DNA from: an uncultured Clostridia bacterium
GTDB taxonomy: Bacteria > Bacillota > Clostridia > Lachnospirales > Anaerotignaceae
Direction of reading: 5' to 3'
Assembly: GCA_944379995.1 (NCBI GenBank)
Contig: CALWGF010000011.1
Span: 1 to 60,738, forward strand
Length of the DNA stretch: 60,738 nucleotides
In this document: positions 1 to 8,192 of the stretch, in pieces
Position numbering within the stretch: the stretch's first letter is position 1
How the letters are laid out: every line of letters begins with the position of its first letter
The notes under the pieces: model-generated
What the model was told of the DNA's origin: nothing
The model's input: only the letters and a program-made list of their open reading frames with translations
Databases searched by the model: none
Made by a program: the position numbers and the translations under genes

Positions 1-71
1 GAGTTTAGCTCAGCTGGGAGAGCACCTGCCTTACAAGCAGGGGGTCACAGGTTCGAGCCCTGTAACTCCCA
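1..71 (+). tRNA. tRNA-Val (anticodon TAC), 5' end cut by window edge
   Basis: The cloverleaf is readable from the D arm onward: D stem GCTC/GAGC, anticodon stem CCTGC/GCAGG around loop CTTACAA (anticodon TAC, Val), T arm ACAGG-TTCGAGC-CCTGT, and acceptor 3' strand AACTCCC with discriminator A at 71. The acceptor 5' strand should be GGGAGTT, so the first two bases lie before the window. CCA is not encoded, since poly-T follows. Confidence 0.95.
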
Positions 72-107
72 TTTTTTAGACAACAATTTCAATTTAATAT
101 AGATTTT

Positions 108-181
108 GGCGGAGTAGCTCAGTTGGCTAGAGCACGCGGTTCATACCCGCGGTGTCGGGGGTTCAAATCCCTCCTCCGCTA
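108..181 (+). tRNA. tRNA-Met (anticodon CAT), probably elongator
   Basis: Acceptor GGCGGAG pairs with CTCCGCT (first pair G-U) and the discriminator is A at 181. The anticodon stem CGCGG/CCGCG encloses TTCATAC, giving anticodon CAT. The T arm is GGGGG-TTCAAAT-CCCTC. Elongator tRNA-Met is favoured because initiator tRNAs have a mismatched first acceptor pair of C-A type; a lysidine-modified Ile tRNA cannot be fully excluded. It is cotranscribed with the upstream tRNA-Val. Confidence 0.93.
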
Positions 182-193
182 TTTTTTTATTTT

Positions 194-219
194 AAGATAC
201 AATTATTGTATCTTTTTTT
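194..219 (+). terminator. Rho-independent terminator of the tRNA operon
   Basis: The 9-bp stem AAGATACAA/TTGTATCTT (194-202 with 206-214) is followed by a T run. It lies 12 bases after tRNA-Met. Confidence 0.85.
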
Positions 220-310
220 ATTTTAAATGGTATTTAATTTAATACTTGAAAAAATTTATTTTATTATGTAAAATCACTTAAAAGATTAAATATTATAAGG
301 GTTTGATTTT

Positions 311-589
311 ATGGATAACTTTTTATTAAGAAAATATCTTTTAAATATAAGTTTTAAAGATTTTGAAAATAATGTACTTATTTTCTGTGATAAAGATATT
401 TTTGATAAAGATAATATTATTAATGAAAATGAATTGTTTTTATCAGTTGATGGTAGTGATTGTTCAGAAGGTATTTTTGAAAAAGTTGAATTAAATATCA
501 ATAGTATAAAAGATGTTCTTTTATGGTATGGATATAATGAACTTTATGATATATTTGAAAAATGGTATAAGGAAGTGATAATTTTATGA
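311..589 (+). CDS. Hypothetical protein, 92 aa
   Basis: This is a small acidic, Asn/Asp/Phe-rich protein that I do not recognise. It has no signal peptide, membrane segment or Cys motif. The ATG at 311 is preceded by a weak AAGGG at 297-301. Its stop overlaps the ispF start (ATGA, 586-589), so the two are probably translationally coupled, which is the main argument that it is real. A reverse-strand frame over the same bases (286-501) lacks a ribosome site and is taken as a shadow. No function is proposed. Confidence 0.6.
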   Translation: MDNFLLRKYLLNISFKDFENNVLIFCDKDIFDKDNIINENELFLSVDGSDCSEGIFEKVELNINSIKDVLLWYGYNELYDIFEKWYKEVIIL

Positions 590-1059
590 GAATTGGTTCC
601 GGTTATGATGTACATAAATTAGTTGAGGGAAGGAAGCTTATACTTGGTGGTGTCGAAATAGAACATTCAAAAGGTCTTCTTGGCCATTCTGATGCCGATG
701 TTCTTGTTCATGCTATTATGGACTCTATTATTGGTGCAGCAGCTCTTGGTGATATAGGTAAGCATTTTCCTGATACTGATAATAAATTTAAAGATATATC
801 AAGTATGATTTTATTAAAAGAAGTTTTTCACTTGATAGATAATAAAGGTTATTGTATAATAAATATTGATGCGACTATTGTTGCACAAAAACCTAAGTTA
901 GCACCATATATTGATAATATGAGAAAAAATATTGCAGATGTACTTAATATTTCTGTTGATGATATTAATATTAAAGCAACAACAGAGGAAAAACTTGGTT
1001 TTACAGGTAGAGAAGAAGGTATATCAGCATCTGCTGTTTGTCTTATAGATAAAAAATAA
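586..1059 (+). CDS. ispF: 2-C-methyl-D-erythritol 2,4-cyclodiphosphate synthase
   Basis: IspF cyclises CDP-ME 2-phosphate to ME-2,4-cyclodiphosphate with release of CMP in the non-mevalonate (MEP) isoprenoid pathway, in the cytoplasm. Its 157 residues match the family length. The metal ligands Asp8, His10 (SGYDVH) and His42 (VLVH) sit at the canonical positions, followed by [11 protein letters not shown] and the C-terminal [15 protein letters not shown] signature. The start overlaps the stop of the preceding small gene. The next feature downstream is a T-box leader, so ispF is the last gene of its unit. In many Firmicutes ispF lies near cysE/cysS, as here. Confidence 0.96.
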   Translation: MRIGSGYDVHKLVEGRKLILGGVEIEHSKGLLGHSDADVLVHAIMDSIIGAAALGDIGKHFPDTDNKFKDISSMILLKEVFHLIDNKGYCIINIDATIVAQKPKLAPYIDNMRKNIADVLNISVDDINIKATTEEKLGFTGREEGISASAVCLIDKK

Positions 1060-1067
1060 TATTGTAA

Positions 1068-1333
1068 AAGACTATGATGGAAAGAGTATTTGTATTTGAA
1101 ATAAAAGAGATAAAGGGTCAAAGGCTGAAAGCCCTTTTTATGGGATAATACAAAGAAGTGCATTCTTGAGTCTAAAAAGTGAAACTAAGTAGCTTTTTAC
1201 GTTTGGATTGCGTTAAAATCTTTAAAGCGAGGGTTTTTATTATTTATTAAATTTATTAATAAACCCTAAGCAGAGTGGAACCACGGATTTATTACTTCGT
1301 CTCTGATATTTTTCAGAAACGAAGTTTTTTTAT
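1068..1333 (+). promoter_or_regulatory. T-box leader, Cys-specific, with terminator
   Basis: The region shows a T-box Stem I 5' element (GATGGAAAGAGTA near 1074-1088), a likely specifier codon TGC at 1159-1161 in an AGTGCATTC context, and the T-box core GAGTGGAACCACGG (1273-1286). The terminator stem ACTTCGT..ACGAAGT (1294-1326) ends in a T run. Uncharged tRNA-Cys would pair with specifier and T-box and prevent termination, turning on cysE-cysS under cysteine starvation. The TGC specifier agrees with the downstream genes. It fills the 307-base gap between ispF and cysE. Confidence 0.92.
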
Positions 1334-1366
1334 TTTAAATATTATTTTTTAGGAGGTATATATTCT

Positions 1367-2008
1367 ATGCTTAAATATGAAATAAAAACAATTTTAGAGA
1401 AAGACCCTGCTATTAAAAGTATTGCTGAAGTATTTCTTTATTCAAGTTTTTGGGCAATAATTTTCCATAGATTTGCTCATAAACTTTATAGAAAAAAAAG
1501 ATTTTTTGCAGCAAGACTTATTTCCCAAATTTCAAGATTTTTTACAGGAATAGAAATTCACCCAGGTGCAAGAATTGGAAAAGGATTTTTTATAGACCAT
1601 GGTATGGGTGTTGTAATTGGTGAAACTTGTGAAATAGGTGATAATGTTCTTATATATCAAGGGGTTACTCTTGGTGGTACAGGTAAAGATGTTGGTAAAA
1701 GACACCCTACAATAGGTAATAATGTTCTTATAGGCTCAGGTGCAAAAGTTCTTGGTCCAATAAAAATTGGTGATAATGTTAAAGTTGGTGCTGGCTCTGT
1801 TGTATTAAGAAATGTTCCTGCAAATTCAACTGTCGTAGGTGTTCCTGCAAGACGTGCAGGTGGAGCTTGTATGGTTAATAAAGAAAATCCTTCTGATACA
1901 ATAGACCAAGTTAGAATAAGTGACCCTGTACAGGTAGAATTTAATAAAATTATAAGTAAACTTAATAGACTTGAAAAGAAAATAAAAAATATGGAAAATA
2001 AAAAATAA
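1367..2008 (+). CDS. cysE: Serine O-acetyltransferase
   Basis: CysE makes O-acetylserine from serine and acetyl-CoA, the first step of cysteine synthesis. An N-terminal helical part ([14 protein letters not shown]) is followed by a left-handed beta-helix of hexapeptide repeats from about residue 65 ([44 protein letters not shown]). His in DHG and in KRHP are the family's catalytic and substrate residues. At 213 aa it is the short Firmicute form. The start is fixed by AGGAGGT at 1351-1357. It leads the cysE-cysS-mrnC-rlmB-yacP-sigH operon under the Cys T-box. Confidence 0.95.
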   Translation: MLKYEIKTILEKDPAIKSIAEVFLYSSFWAIIFHRFAHKLYRKKRFFAARLISQISRFFTGIEIHPGARIGKGFFIDHGMGVVIGETCEIGDNVLIYQGVTLGGTGKDVGKRHPTIGNNVLIGSGAKVLGPIKIGDNVKVGAGSVVLRNVPANSTVVGVPARRAGGACMVNKENPSDTIDQVRISDPVQVEFNKIISKLNRLEKKIKNMENKK

Positions 2009-2020
2009 TGGTTTGGAGGA

Positions 2021-3439
2021 ATGAAAATGAAACTTTATAATACACTTACAAGAAAAAAAGAAGAATTTATCCCTATGGAAGAGGGAAAAGTAAAAATGTA
2101 TGTATGTGGTCCTACTGTATATAATTTTATTCATATTGGTAATGCAAGACCTTATGTTGTTTTTGATACAGTAAGAAGATATTTTGAATATAAAGGTTAT
2201 GATGTAACATATGTTCAAAACTTTACTGATGTTGATGATAAAATAATTAAAAAAGCTAATGAAGAAAACACAACAATGGACGTTATATCAAATCGTTATA
2301 TTGAGGAAGCTTTTAAAGATGCTGATGGTCTTAATGTTAAAAGAGCAACATTCCACCCTAGAGTTACTCAGGAAATTGAAAATATAATAAAAATGATTTC
2401 TGAACTTATTGAAAAAGATTATGCCTATGAAGATAACGGAACTGTTTATTTTGATACAAAAGCCTTTAATGAATATGGTAAACTTTCAAAGAAAAATCTT
2501 GATGAACTTATAGCAGGTGCTAGCGAAAGAGTTCAACAAGATGATGCAAAGAAAAATTCAACAGACTTTGTACTTTGGAAACCACAAAAACCAGGTGAGC
2601 CAAAATGGTCATCACCTTGGGGAGATGGTAGACCAGGTTGGCATATAGAGTGTTCTGTTATGGCTAAAAAATATCTTGGTGAAACAATAGATATTCATGC
2701 AGGTGGTGAAGACCTTATATTCCCTCATCATGAAAATGAAATTGCACAAAGTGAATGTTGTAATGGAAAAACTTTTGCAAGATATTGGCTCCATAATGGA
2801 TTTATTACTGTTGATAATGAAAAAATGTCAAAATCAGCAGGAAATTTCTTTACTGTAAGAGATATTGCTGCTCACTTCCCTTATGAAGTTATTCGTTTCT
2901 TTATACTTAATGGTCATTATAGAATGCCTATTAACTTTAGTGATGAACTTATGAAATCTTGCCAAAATGGACTTGAAAGAATAAAGAATTGTAAAAATAG
3001 CCTCATATATTATATAGAAAATGCAAAAACTGTTGATATGACTTCTGATGAACAAAAACAGCTTGAAGAAATTGATAAATTCAGAGTACAGTTTGAAACA
3101 GCTATGGACGATGATTTTAATACAGCTGATGCTATAACTGCTGTTTATGAACTTGTACGTTTTATAAATAAAAGTATTACAGATGAAGTTTCAAAAACTT
3201 TTGCAGAAAAAGAACTTGAAATGTTTAATAAACTTACAGCTGTTTTAGGACTTCTTGAAAAAGAAGAAGAAAAAGAAGAAGACCCTGATACAGCTATTAT
3301 TGAAGAACTTATTGCAAAACGTGCAGAAGCTAAGAAAAATAAAGATTTTGCAACAGCTGATGCAATTCGTGATGAACTTTCTTCTATGGGAATTACAATA
3401 AAAGATACTCGTCAGGGTGTTCAATGGTTTAGAGGTTAA
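2021..3439 (+). CDS. cysS: Cysteinyl-tRNA synthetase
   Basis: This class I synthetase charges tRNA-Cys. It shows the HIGH motif as HIGN (FIHIGNARPY, near residue 36), zinc ligands including CGPTV and the later ECSVMA and HHENEIAQSE segments, and KMSKS (NEKMSKSAGNF, near 268). The C-terminal anticodon-binding part ends ATADAIRDELSSMGITIKDTRQG. The length of 472 aa is usual. GGAGG lies 7 bases before ATG 2021; an ATG two codons on (2027) is possible. It is 12 bases downstream of cysE and shares its T-box. Confidence 0.97.
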   Translation: MKMKLYNTLTRKKEEFIPMEEGKVKMYVCGPTVYNFIHIGNARPYVVFDTVRRYFEYKGYDVTYVQNFTDVDDKIIKKANEENTTMDVISNRYIEEAFKDADGLNVKRATFHPRVTQEIENIIKMISELIEKDYAYEDNGTVYFDTKAFNEYGKLSKKNLDELIAGASERVQQDDAKKNSTDFVLWKPQKPGEPKWSSPWGDGRPGWHIECSVMAKKYLGETIDIHAGGEDLIFPHHENEIAQSECCNGKTFARYWLHNGFITVDNEKMSKSAGNFFTVRDIAAHFPYEVIRFFILNGHYRMPINFSDELMKSCQNGLERIKNCKNSLIYYIENAKTVDMTSDEQKQLEEIDKFRVQFETAMDDDFNTADAITAVYELVRFINKSITDEVSKTFAEKELEMFNKLTAVLGLLEKEEEKEEDPDTAIIEELIAKRAEAKKNKDFATADAIRDELSSMGITIKDTRQGVQWFRG

Positions 3440-3444
3440 TTTTT

Positions 3445-3879
3445 ATGGAAAATAATGAAATTAATAAAAGTATGGAAAAAATATTTAAAGCAGAATATAA
3501 TAATGGACAGGGGCCGAAGGAACTTTCGGCTCTTGCTCTTGCTTATGTAGGAGATGCGGTTTTTGAAATGCTTGTTAGAACAAAAGTGCTTTCTTGGGGA
3601 AATGCTCCTGTAAATGTTCTTAATAAAAAAGCAAGAGGAATTGTTAATGCAAAGGCACAATCTGATATGTATTTTAGAATAGAAGAATTTCTTACTGATG
3701 AGGAAAAAGGTGTTTTTCGTAGAGGTAGAAATGCCAAAAGTCATACAGTACCTAAAAATGCAGACATTATGGATTATAGACATGCAACAGGTTTAGAGTC
3801 TTTGTTTGGATACTTATATTTGTGTGGAAATATGGAAAGAGCAATAGAGCTTTTTGATAAGGGAATGGAAAGGAAATAA
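3445..3879 (+). CDS. mrnC: Mini-ribonuclease III
   Basis: MrnC is a dimeric RNase III-type nuclease lacking the dsRNA-binding domain; in Bacillus it matures 23S rRNA ends. The signature ALAYVGDAVFEMLVR (residues about 29-43) carries the catalytic Asp, and the C-terminal ATGLESLFGYLYL gives the second acidic metal-ligand site. Its 144 aa match the family. It starts 5 bases after cysS and is followed within 3 bases by rlmB, in the same order as in Bacillus subtilis. Confidence 0.94.
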   Translation: MENNEINKSMEKIFKAEYNNGQGPKELSALALAYVGDAVFEMLVRTKVLSWGNAPVNVLNKKARGIVNAKAQSDMYFRIEEFLTDEEKGVFRRGRNAKSHTVPKNADIMDYRHATGLESLFGYLYLCGNMERAIELFDKGMERK

Positions 3880-3882
3880 TGT

Positions 3883-4662
3883 ATGGATAATAATAAAAAA
3901 TCCCATAGAAATTCTGAAAGAGAATTTAATGAAAATCAGCTTGAAGGAAGAAATGCAATTCTTGAAGTTTTAAAAAGTGGTAGAGATATTGAAAAAATAC
4001 TTGTGCAAAAAGGTAATGTTGAAGGTACAATAAAAAGAATTGTTGGAATGGCAAAAGAAAAAGGAATTGTTATTCAAGAGGTTGCAAGACAGAAACTTGA
4101 TGAAATTTCACAGACTAAAAATCATCAGGGTGTAATTGCTCTTGTTTCTGCTCATAACTATGTTGAAGTAAGTGAAATAGTTGAAAGAGCAAGAGAAAAA
4201 GGTGAAGAACCTTTTATAATAATACTTGATGGTATAACAGACCCTCATAATTTTGGTGCTATACTTCGTACTGCTGAAACAGCAGGGGCTCATGGTGTAA
4301 TAATACCTAAAAGACGTTCTGTTGGTCTTACAGCTACTGTTGGTAAAACTTCAGCAGGTGCTATTGAATATGTACCAGTTGCAAAAGTTACAAATATTGT
4401 TAGTACAATGGAATATCTTAAAAAAGAAAATATATGGATAGCTTGCTCAGATATGAGAGGAACAGACTATTTTGAACAAGATATGAAAGGCGGAATTGCC
4501 CTTGTTATAGGTAGTGAAGGTGAAGGTGTAAGTCGTCTTGTTAAAGAAAATTGTGACTTTACTGTTTCTATACCTATGTATGGAAAGATTTCCTCATTAA
4601 ATGCTTCTGTTGCCGCAGGTCTTCTTATGTATGAGGTTGTACGTCAGAGAAATTATCTCTAA
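3883..4662 (+). CDS. rlmB: 23S rRNA (guanosine-2'-O-)-methyltransferase RlmB
   Basis: This SpoU/SPOUT methyltransferase is predicted to methylate the 2'-O of G2251 in the 23S P-loop. An N-terminal substrate-binding domain (EGRNAILEVLKSGR) is followed by the knotted SAM domain: motif 1 DPHNFGAILRTAETAG, motif 2 VIGSEGEGVSRLV, motif 3 IPMYGKISSLNASVAAGLLMYE. At 259 aa it is the usual size, with a lysine/asparagine-rich N-terminal lead. The downstream yacP starts after 27 bases. Confidence 0.93.
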   Translation: MDNNKKSHRNSEREFNENQLEGRNAILEVLKSGRDIEKILVQKGNVEGTIKRIVGMAKEKGIVIQEVARQKLDEISQTKNHQGVIALVSAHNYVEVSEIVERAREKGEEPFIIILDGITDPHNFGAILRTAETAGAHGVIIPKRRSVGLTATVGKTSAGAIEYVPVAKVTNIVSTMEYLKKENIWIACSDMRGTDYFEQDMKGGIALVIGSEGEGVSRLVKENCDFTVSIPMYGKISSLNASVAAGLLMYEVVRQRNYL

Positions 4663-4689
4663 AATATAACCTTTTGGGAGGTATTTATA

Positions 4690-5205
4690 TTGGCAAAAGA
4701 ATTTTTACTTGTAGATGGGTATAATATTATTCATGCATGGGACGAGCTTAAAGAACTTTGTGAAGTTAGTCTTGAAAGTGCAAGACAAAAACTTATGGAT
4801 ATATTATCAAACTATCAAGGATTTAAAAAAATTACAGTTATTGTTGTTTTTGATGGTTATCTTGTAAAAGGAAATATAGGGACTGTTTATGAGTATAATA
4901 ATATAAATGTTGTTTTTACAAAAGAAGCAGAAACAGCAGACCATTATATTGAAAGAGTTGTTAACATACTTCCTAAACATTATAAAGTAAGGGTTGCAAC
5001 ATCAGATGCTTTGGAACAGCTTATAATTTTAGGTGGAGGAGCAATAAGAGTTTCAGCAAGAGAACTTTATAATGAAATAAAAGGTGTTGAAACTTCAATA
5101 AGAGAAAAATACATAAATAAACGTCCTCCTAAAAGTAATCTTCTTACAGATAATGTTGATGAAAAAACAAGAGAGTGGATAGAAATGATGAGAAGGCAGA
5201 AATAA
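4690..5205 (+). CDS. yacP: YacP/Rae1-type NYN-domain RNase
   Basis: This is a PIN-like NYN-domain protein. The opening EFLLVDGYNIIHAW carries the DGYN motif, followed by conserved acids (VVFDGY, EAETADHYIE, VATSDALEQ). The B. subtilis homologue Rae1 cuts mRNA in the ribosomal A site. It starts at TTG 4690 behind GGGAGG (4676-4681). The 171 aa length is typical. Its place between rlmB and sigH is the conserved order. Confidence 0.9.
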   Translation: MAKEFLLVDGYNIIHAWDELKELCEVSLESARQKLMDILSNYQGFKKITVIVVFDGYLVKGNIGTVYEYNNINVVFTKEAETADHYIERVVNILPKHYKVRVATSDALEQLIILGGGAIRVSARELYNEIKGVETSIREKYINKRPPKSNLLTDNVDEKTREWIEMMRRQK

Positions 5206-5220
5206 GAGGTTTTAATATAA

Positions 5221-5865
5221 ATGAAAAAAGAAACTTTTGTTTTTAATAAATATATAGAAATGCCAGATGAAGAAGTTATATATTGTATAAGAAATGGTGA
5301 CCAATATGCACAAGATTATATTTTTGATAAATATAAAAATCTTGTTAAAATGAAATCAAGAGCATATTTTCTTATAGGTGCAGACAGCGAAGATATTATA
5401 CAAGAAGGTATGATAGGACTTTATAAAGCTATAAGAGATTATCAAAAAGATAAAAATGCTTCATTTAAAGTTTTTGCAGAGCTTTGTATAAATAGACAGA
5501 TTATAACAGCTATAAAAACAGCTACAAGACAAAAACATATGCCTTTAAATTCATATGTTTCATTAAATAAATCTGCTTTTGATGATAATTCTGAAGAAAC
5601 TTATATGGATATTATAAAAACAGTTGATGAAATGAACCCAGAAGCATTACTTATTGGTCAAGAAAATAAAGATTATATAGAAAGCAATATTTCAAAAATA
5701 TTAAGTGATTTTGAAAGAATGGTTCTTGCTTATTATCTTCAAGGTAAAAGTTATTTGGAAATATCAAAAATTAGTGGAAAACCAGAAAAATCAGTTGATA
5801 ATGCTTTGCAAAGAGTAAAGAAAAAAATCGAAAAGTTTGTTGAAGAAAAGGAACTTGACACTTAA
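5221..5865 (+). CDS. sigH: RNA polymerase sigma factor SigH (Spo0H)
   Basis: SigH is the transition-state and early sporulation sigma factor. Region 2 is clear (GDQYAQDYIFDKYKNLV; EDIIQEGMIGLYKAIRDY; FAELCINRQIITAIK), followed by a short linker and region 4 (FERMVLAYYLQGKSYLEISK..ALQRVKKKIEKF). The 214 aa length matches. The start at 5221 follows AAGAGG with an AT-rich spacer. It ends the cysES operon, but secE/nusG/rplK do not follow; tRNA-Thr does, and its promoter is inside the end of this gene. Confidence 0.94.
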   Translation: MKKETFVFNKYIEMPDEEVIYCIRNGDQYAQDYIFDKYKNLVKMKSRAYFLIGADSEDIIQEGMIGLYKAIRDYQKDKNASFKVFAELCINRQIITAIKTATRQKHMPLNSYVSLNKSAFDDNSEETYMDIIKTVDEMNPEALLIGQENKDYIESNISKILSDFERMVLAYYLQGKSYLEISKISGKPEKSVDNALQRVKKKIEKFVEEKELDT

Positions 5866-5883
5866 TTTTTAATATGATAACAT
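5855..5883 (+). promoter_or_regulatory. Promoter of tRNA-Thr, inside the end of sigH
   Basis: TTGACA (5855-5860), a 17-base spacer and TAACAT (5878-5883) with a TG extension one base upstream. Start would be near 5890, about 27 bases before the tRNA. The -35 lies in the last codons of sigH. Confidence 0.7.
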
Positions 5884-5916
5884 GAATAGGTATATGTTTA
5901 AATATATCTATTTATT

Positions 5917-5989
5917 GCTGATGTAGCTCAGTAGGTAGAGCACCGCATTGGTAGTGCGGAGGTCTCGGGTTCAAATCCCGTCATCAGCT
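5917..5989 (+). tRNA. tRNA-Thr (anticodon GGT)
   Basis: Acceptor GCTGATG pairs with CATCAGC and the discriminator is T. The anticodon stem CCGCA/TGCGG surrounds TTGGTAG (anticodon GGT). The T arm is CGGG-TTCAAAT-CCCG. CCA is not encoded. Confidence 0.95.
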
Positions 5990-6000
5990 TTTATATTAAG

Positions 6001-6023
6001 ACACCCTAAAGGGTGTTTTTTTG
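6001..6023 (+). terminator. Terminator after tRNA-Thr
   Basis: ACACCC-TAAA-GGGTGT hairpin followed by a run of T's. Confidence 0.9.
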
Positions 6024-6279
6024 TTTTATTTATTTATAATTATATAAAATTTGTAGATTTTTTAATTTGTAATAAATGTAGAAAATTAATGATATAATGA
6101 TAAAAATATTATTGAAAATAACTTGTTTTTTTATGTTGTATAATTAAACACATATGCATATACTAAATTTTTTTGAAAATTATTATTACTAATGTAAAAT
6201 ATAGTTGATTTTTATTTAAAATAATTTAGTTTTTTTAATATATACTAAATATAAGCTCTTTTCCTTGATTTTGCAATTA
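6024..6279. other. AT-rich non-coding spacer
   Basis: I see no gene, RNA or repeat here. It is very A/T-rich with no open frame carrying a ribosome site. It may act as an upstream element for the strong promoter that follows. Confidence 0.5.
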
Positions 6280-6309
6280 TTGACGATGATTTGTTTTTTA
6301 TGATATAAT
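6280..6309 (+). promoter_or_regulatory. Strong sigma-A promoter, extended -10
   Basis: TTGACG (6280-6285), an 18-base spacer and TATAAT (6304-6309) preceded by TGA (extended -10). Transcription would begin near 6316, giving a leader of about 136 bases before the gene at 6452. Confidence 0.85.
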
Positions 6310-6315
6310 TCTCAA

Positions 6316-6451
6316 GAAGAGAGAATGGCTTCTCCCTTGCGGTGTTATTGATAAACAGTTAGTATGCCTTGGTTTTTGGGATATTAAGGCACAGCTTCCT
6401 AGGCTAACTGTTTTCCGCAGTATTTAGTATAATTAGAGAAGGAGTGTTTCT
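6316..6451 (+). ncRNA. Structured 5' leader RNA of unknown class
   Basis: Four helices can be drawn: GAGAA/TTCTC around TGGC (6321-6334); an outer TGCGG/CCGCA (6338-6342 with 6415-6419); a perfect 10-bp AAACAGTTAG/CTAACTGTTT (6353-6362 with 6404-6413); and TGCCTT/AAGGCA (6365-6370 with 6386-6391) with a 15-base loop. Asymmetric internal loops (TGTTATTGAT side, 6343-6352; CAGCTTCCTAGG, 6392-6403) look like binding pockets. There is no terminator, and the ribosome site AGAAGGAG (6435-6442) lies just outside the outer stem. I cannot match it to TPP, SAM, THF, c-di-GMP or other leaders I know. A short 6S-like RNA is another possibility. Confidence 0.6.
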
Positions 6452-7144
6452 ATGATTTATTCAGCAGAAGTAAAAAATATGTGCCATGTTAAAAAAGGAG
6501 CTTATCACGGTCCTGCTCCAATTCCAGAAGAAGGAAAATGGGTACAGGTAAAAGAAGTTAAAGATATTTCAGGTCTTACACACGGTGTAGGCTGGTGTGC
6601 ACCTCAGCAGGGAGCTTGTAAGCTTACTCTTAATGTAAAAGATGGTATCATTGAAGAAGCTCTTGTTGAAACATTAGGTTGTAGTGGTATGACTCACTCA
6701 GCTGCTATGGCATCAGAAATTTTACCAGGTAAAACTCTTTTAGAAGCGTTAAACACAGACCTTGTTTGTGACGCTATAAATGTTGCCATGAGAGAATTAT
6801 TCTTACAGATTGTTTACGGAAGAACTCAGACAGCTTTCTCAGAAGGCGGACTTCCTATTGGTGCAAGCCTTGAAGACCTTGGTAAAGGTTTAAGAAGTCA
6901 GGTTGGTACAATGTTCGGAACAAAAGAAAAAGGTTCAAGATACCTTGAAATGGCTGAAGGATACTGTACAAGAATGGCTCTTGACGCTGAAGACCAAGTT
7001 ATTGGATATGAATTTATCCACCTTGGAAAAATGATGGACTTTATCAAAAAAGGTGTAGAACCAGCTGAAGCTTTAGAAAAAGCTAAAGGTAAATACGGAC
7101 GTTTTGACGAAGCTGTTAAATACATCGATCCAAGACATGAATAA
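6452..7144 (+). CDS. NifU/IscU-like iron-sulfur scaffold-type protein (partner of GGGtGRT protein)
   Basis: The protein has 230 aa and no membrane segments. The middle carries CAPQQGACKLTLNV and ETLGCSGMTHSAAMASE, the second resembling the Cys motif of IscU/NifU N-domains (GCG..ASSS), followed by C-terminal EGYCTRMALDAED. A scaffold role in Fe-S assembly is therefore the usual annotation, but is inference. Strong ribosome site AGAAGGAG. Codon choice is richer in C-ending codons (ATC, TAC, GAC) than neighbouring genes, suggesting high expression. It is followed after 20 bases by the GGGtGRT gene. Confidence 0.8.
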   Translation: MIYSAEVKNMCHVKKGAYHGPAPIPEEGKWVQVKEVKDISGLTHGVGWCAPQQGACKLTLNVKDGIIEEALVETLGCSGMTHSAAMASEILPGKTLLEALNTDLVCDAINVAMRELFLQIVYGRTQTAFSEGGLPIGASLEDLGKGLRSQVGTMFGTKEKGSRYLEMAEGYCTRMALDAEDQVIGYEFIHLGKMMDFIKKGVEPAEALEKAKGKYGRFDEAVKYIDPRHE

Positions 7145-7164
7145 GAAAGAGGGGAAATAGGATT

Positions 7165-8175
7165 ATGGCATTATTTGAAAGTTATGAAAGAAGAATTGAT
7201 AAAATAAATGGTGTTCTTGCAGAACATGGTATCGCTTCTCTTGAAGAATGTGAAAAAATATGTAAAGATGCAGGAATTGATGCATATACAATGGTAAAAG
7301 ATATTCAGCCAATCGCTTTTGAAAATGCTTGCTGGGCTTATGTAATGGGTGCTGCAATCGCTATCAAAAAAGGTTGTAAAACAGCTGAAGAAGCTGCTAA
7401 AGCTATCGGTATCGGTCTTCAGGCTTTCTGTATCCCTGGTTCTGTTGCAGAGGACAGAAAAGTAGGTCTTGGACATGGTAACCTTGCATCTATGCTTTTA
7501 AATGAAAATACACAGTGTTTCGCTTTCCTTGCAGGTCACGAATCTTTCGCTGCTGCTGAAGGTGCTATCGGTATTGCAAAAAGTGCAAACAAAGTTAGAA
7601 AACAGCCTTTAAGAGTTATTCTTAACGGTTTAGGAAAAGATGCTGCTCAGATTATATCAAGAATTAACGGATTTACATACTGCCAGACACAGTTTGACTA
7701 TGCAACAGGTGAAGTTAAAGTAGTTAAAGAAATCCCATATTCAAACGGAGAAAGAGCAACAGTTAAATGTTTTGGTGCTGATGATGTTCGTGAAGGTGTT
7801 GCTATAATGCACTTAAACGGCGTTGATGTATCAATCACAGGTAACTCAACAAACCCAACACGTTTCCAGCACCCAGTTGCAGGAACATACAAAAAAGAAT
7901 GTGTTGAACAGGGCAAAAAATACTTCTCAGTTGCTTCTGGTGGTGGTACAGGTAGAACACTTCACCCAGATAACATGGCAGCTGGTCCAGCTTCTTATGG
8001 TATGACAGATACTATGGGACGTATGCATTCAGATGCTCAGTTCGCAGGTTCTTCATCAGTTCCAGCTCACGTTGAAATGATGGGCTTCCTTGGAATGGGT
8101 AACAACCCTATGGTTGGTGCTTCTGTTGCAGTTGCAGTTGCTATTGAAGAAGCTGCTAAAGCAGGAAGAATTTAA
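7165..8175 (+). CDS. GGGtGRT family protein
   Basis: The protein (336 aa) carries the name-giving motif SGGGTGRTLHPDNMA near residue 256, and a Gly/Ala-rich C-terminus (GMGNNPMVGASVAVAVA). It has no membrane segments. The family is common in anaerobic Firmicutes beside the NifU-like gene and has no established biochemical role; the Gly-rich loop suggests nucleotide or phosphate binding, but that is inference. Codon use resembles that of highly expressed genes (many ATC, TTC, TAC). It ends the operon, with a strong terminator at 8193. Confidence 0.88.
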   Translation: MALFESYERRIDKINGVLAEHGIASLEECEKICKDAGIDAYTMVKDIQPIAFENACWAYVMGAAIAIKKGCKTAEEAAKAIGIGLQAFCIPGSVAEDRKVGLGHGNLASMLLNENTQCFAFLAGHESFAAAEGAIGIAKSANKVRKQPLRVILNGLGKDAAQIISRINGFTYCQTQFDYATGEVKVVKEIPYSNGERATVKCFGADDVREGVAIMHLNGVDVSITGNSTNPTRFQHPVAGTYKKECVEQGKKYFSVASGGGTGRTLHPDNMAAGPASYGMTDTMGRMHSDAQFAGSSSVPAHVEMMGFLGMGNNPMVGASVAVAVAIEEAAKAGRI

Positions 8176-8192
8176 TTTTATTTGATTTTTTA

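Noticed and set aside
6338..6419. Known riboswitch (TPP, purine, ZTP, SAM, THF) before the NifU-like/GGGtGRT operon
   Set aside because: None of the conserved cores of these classes is present; the element is left as unassigned.
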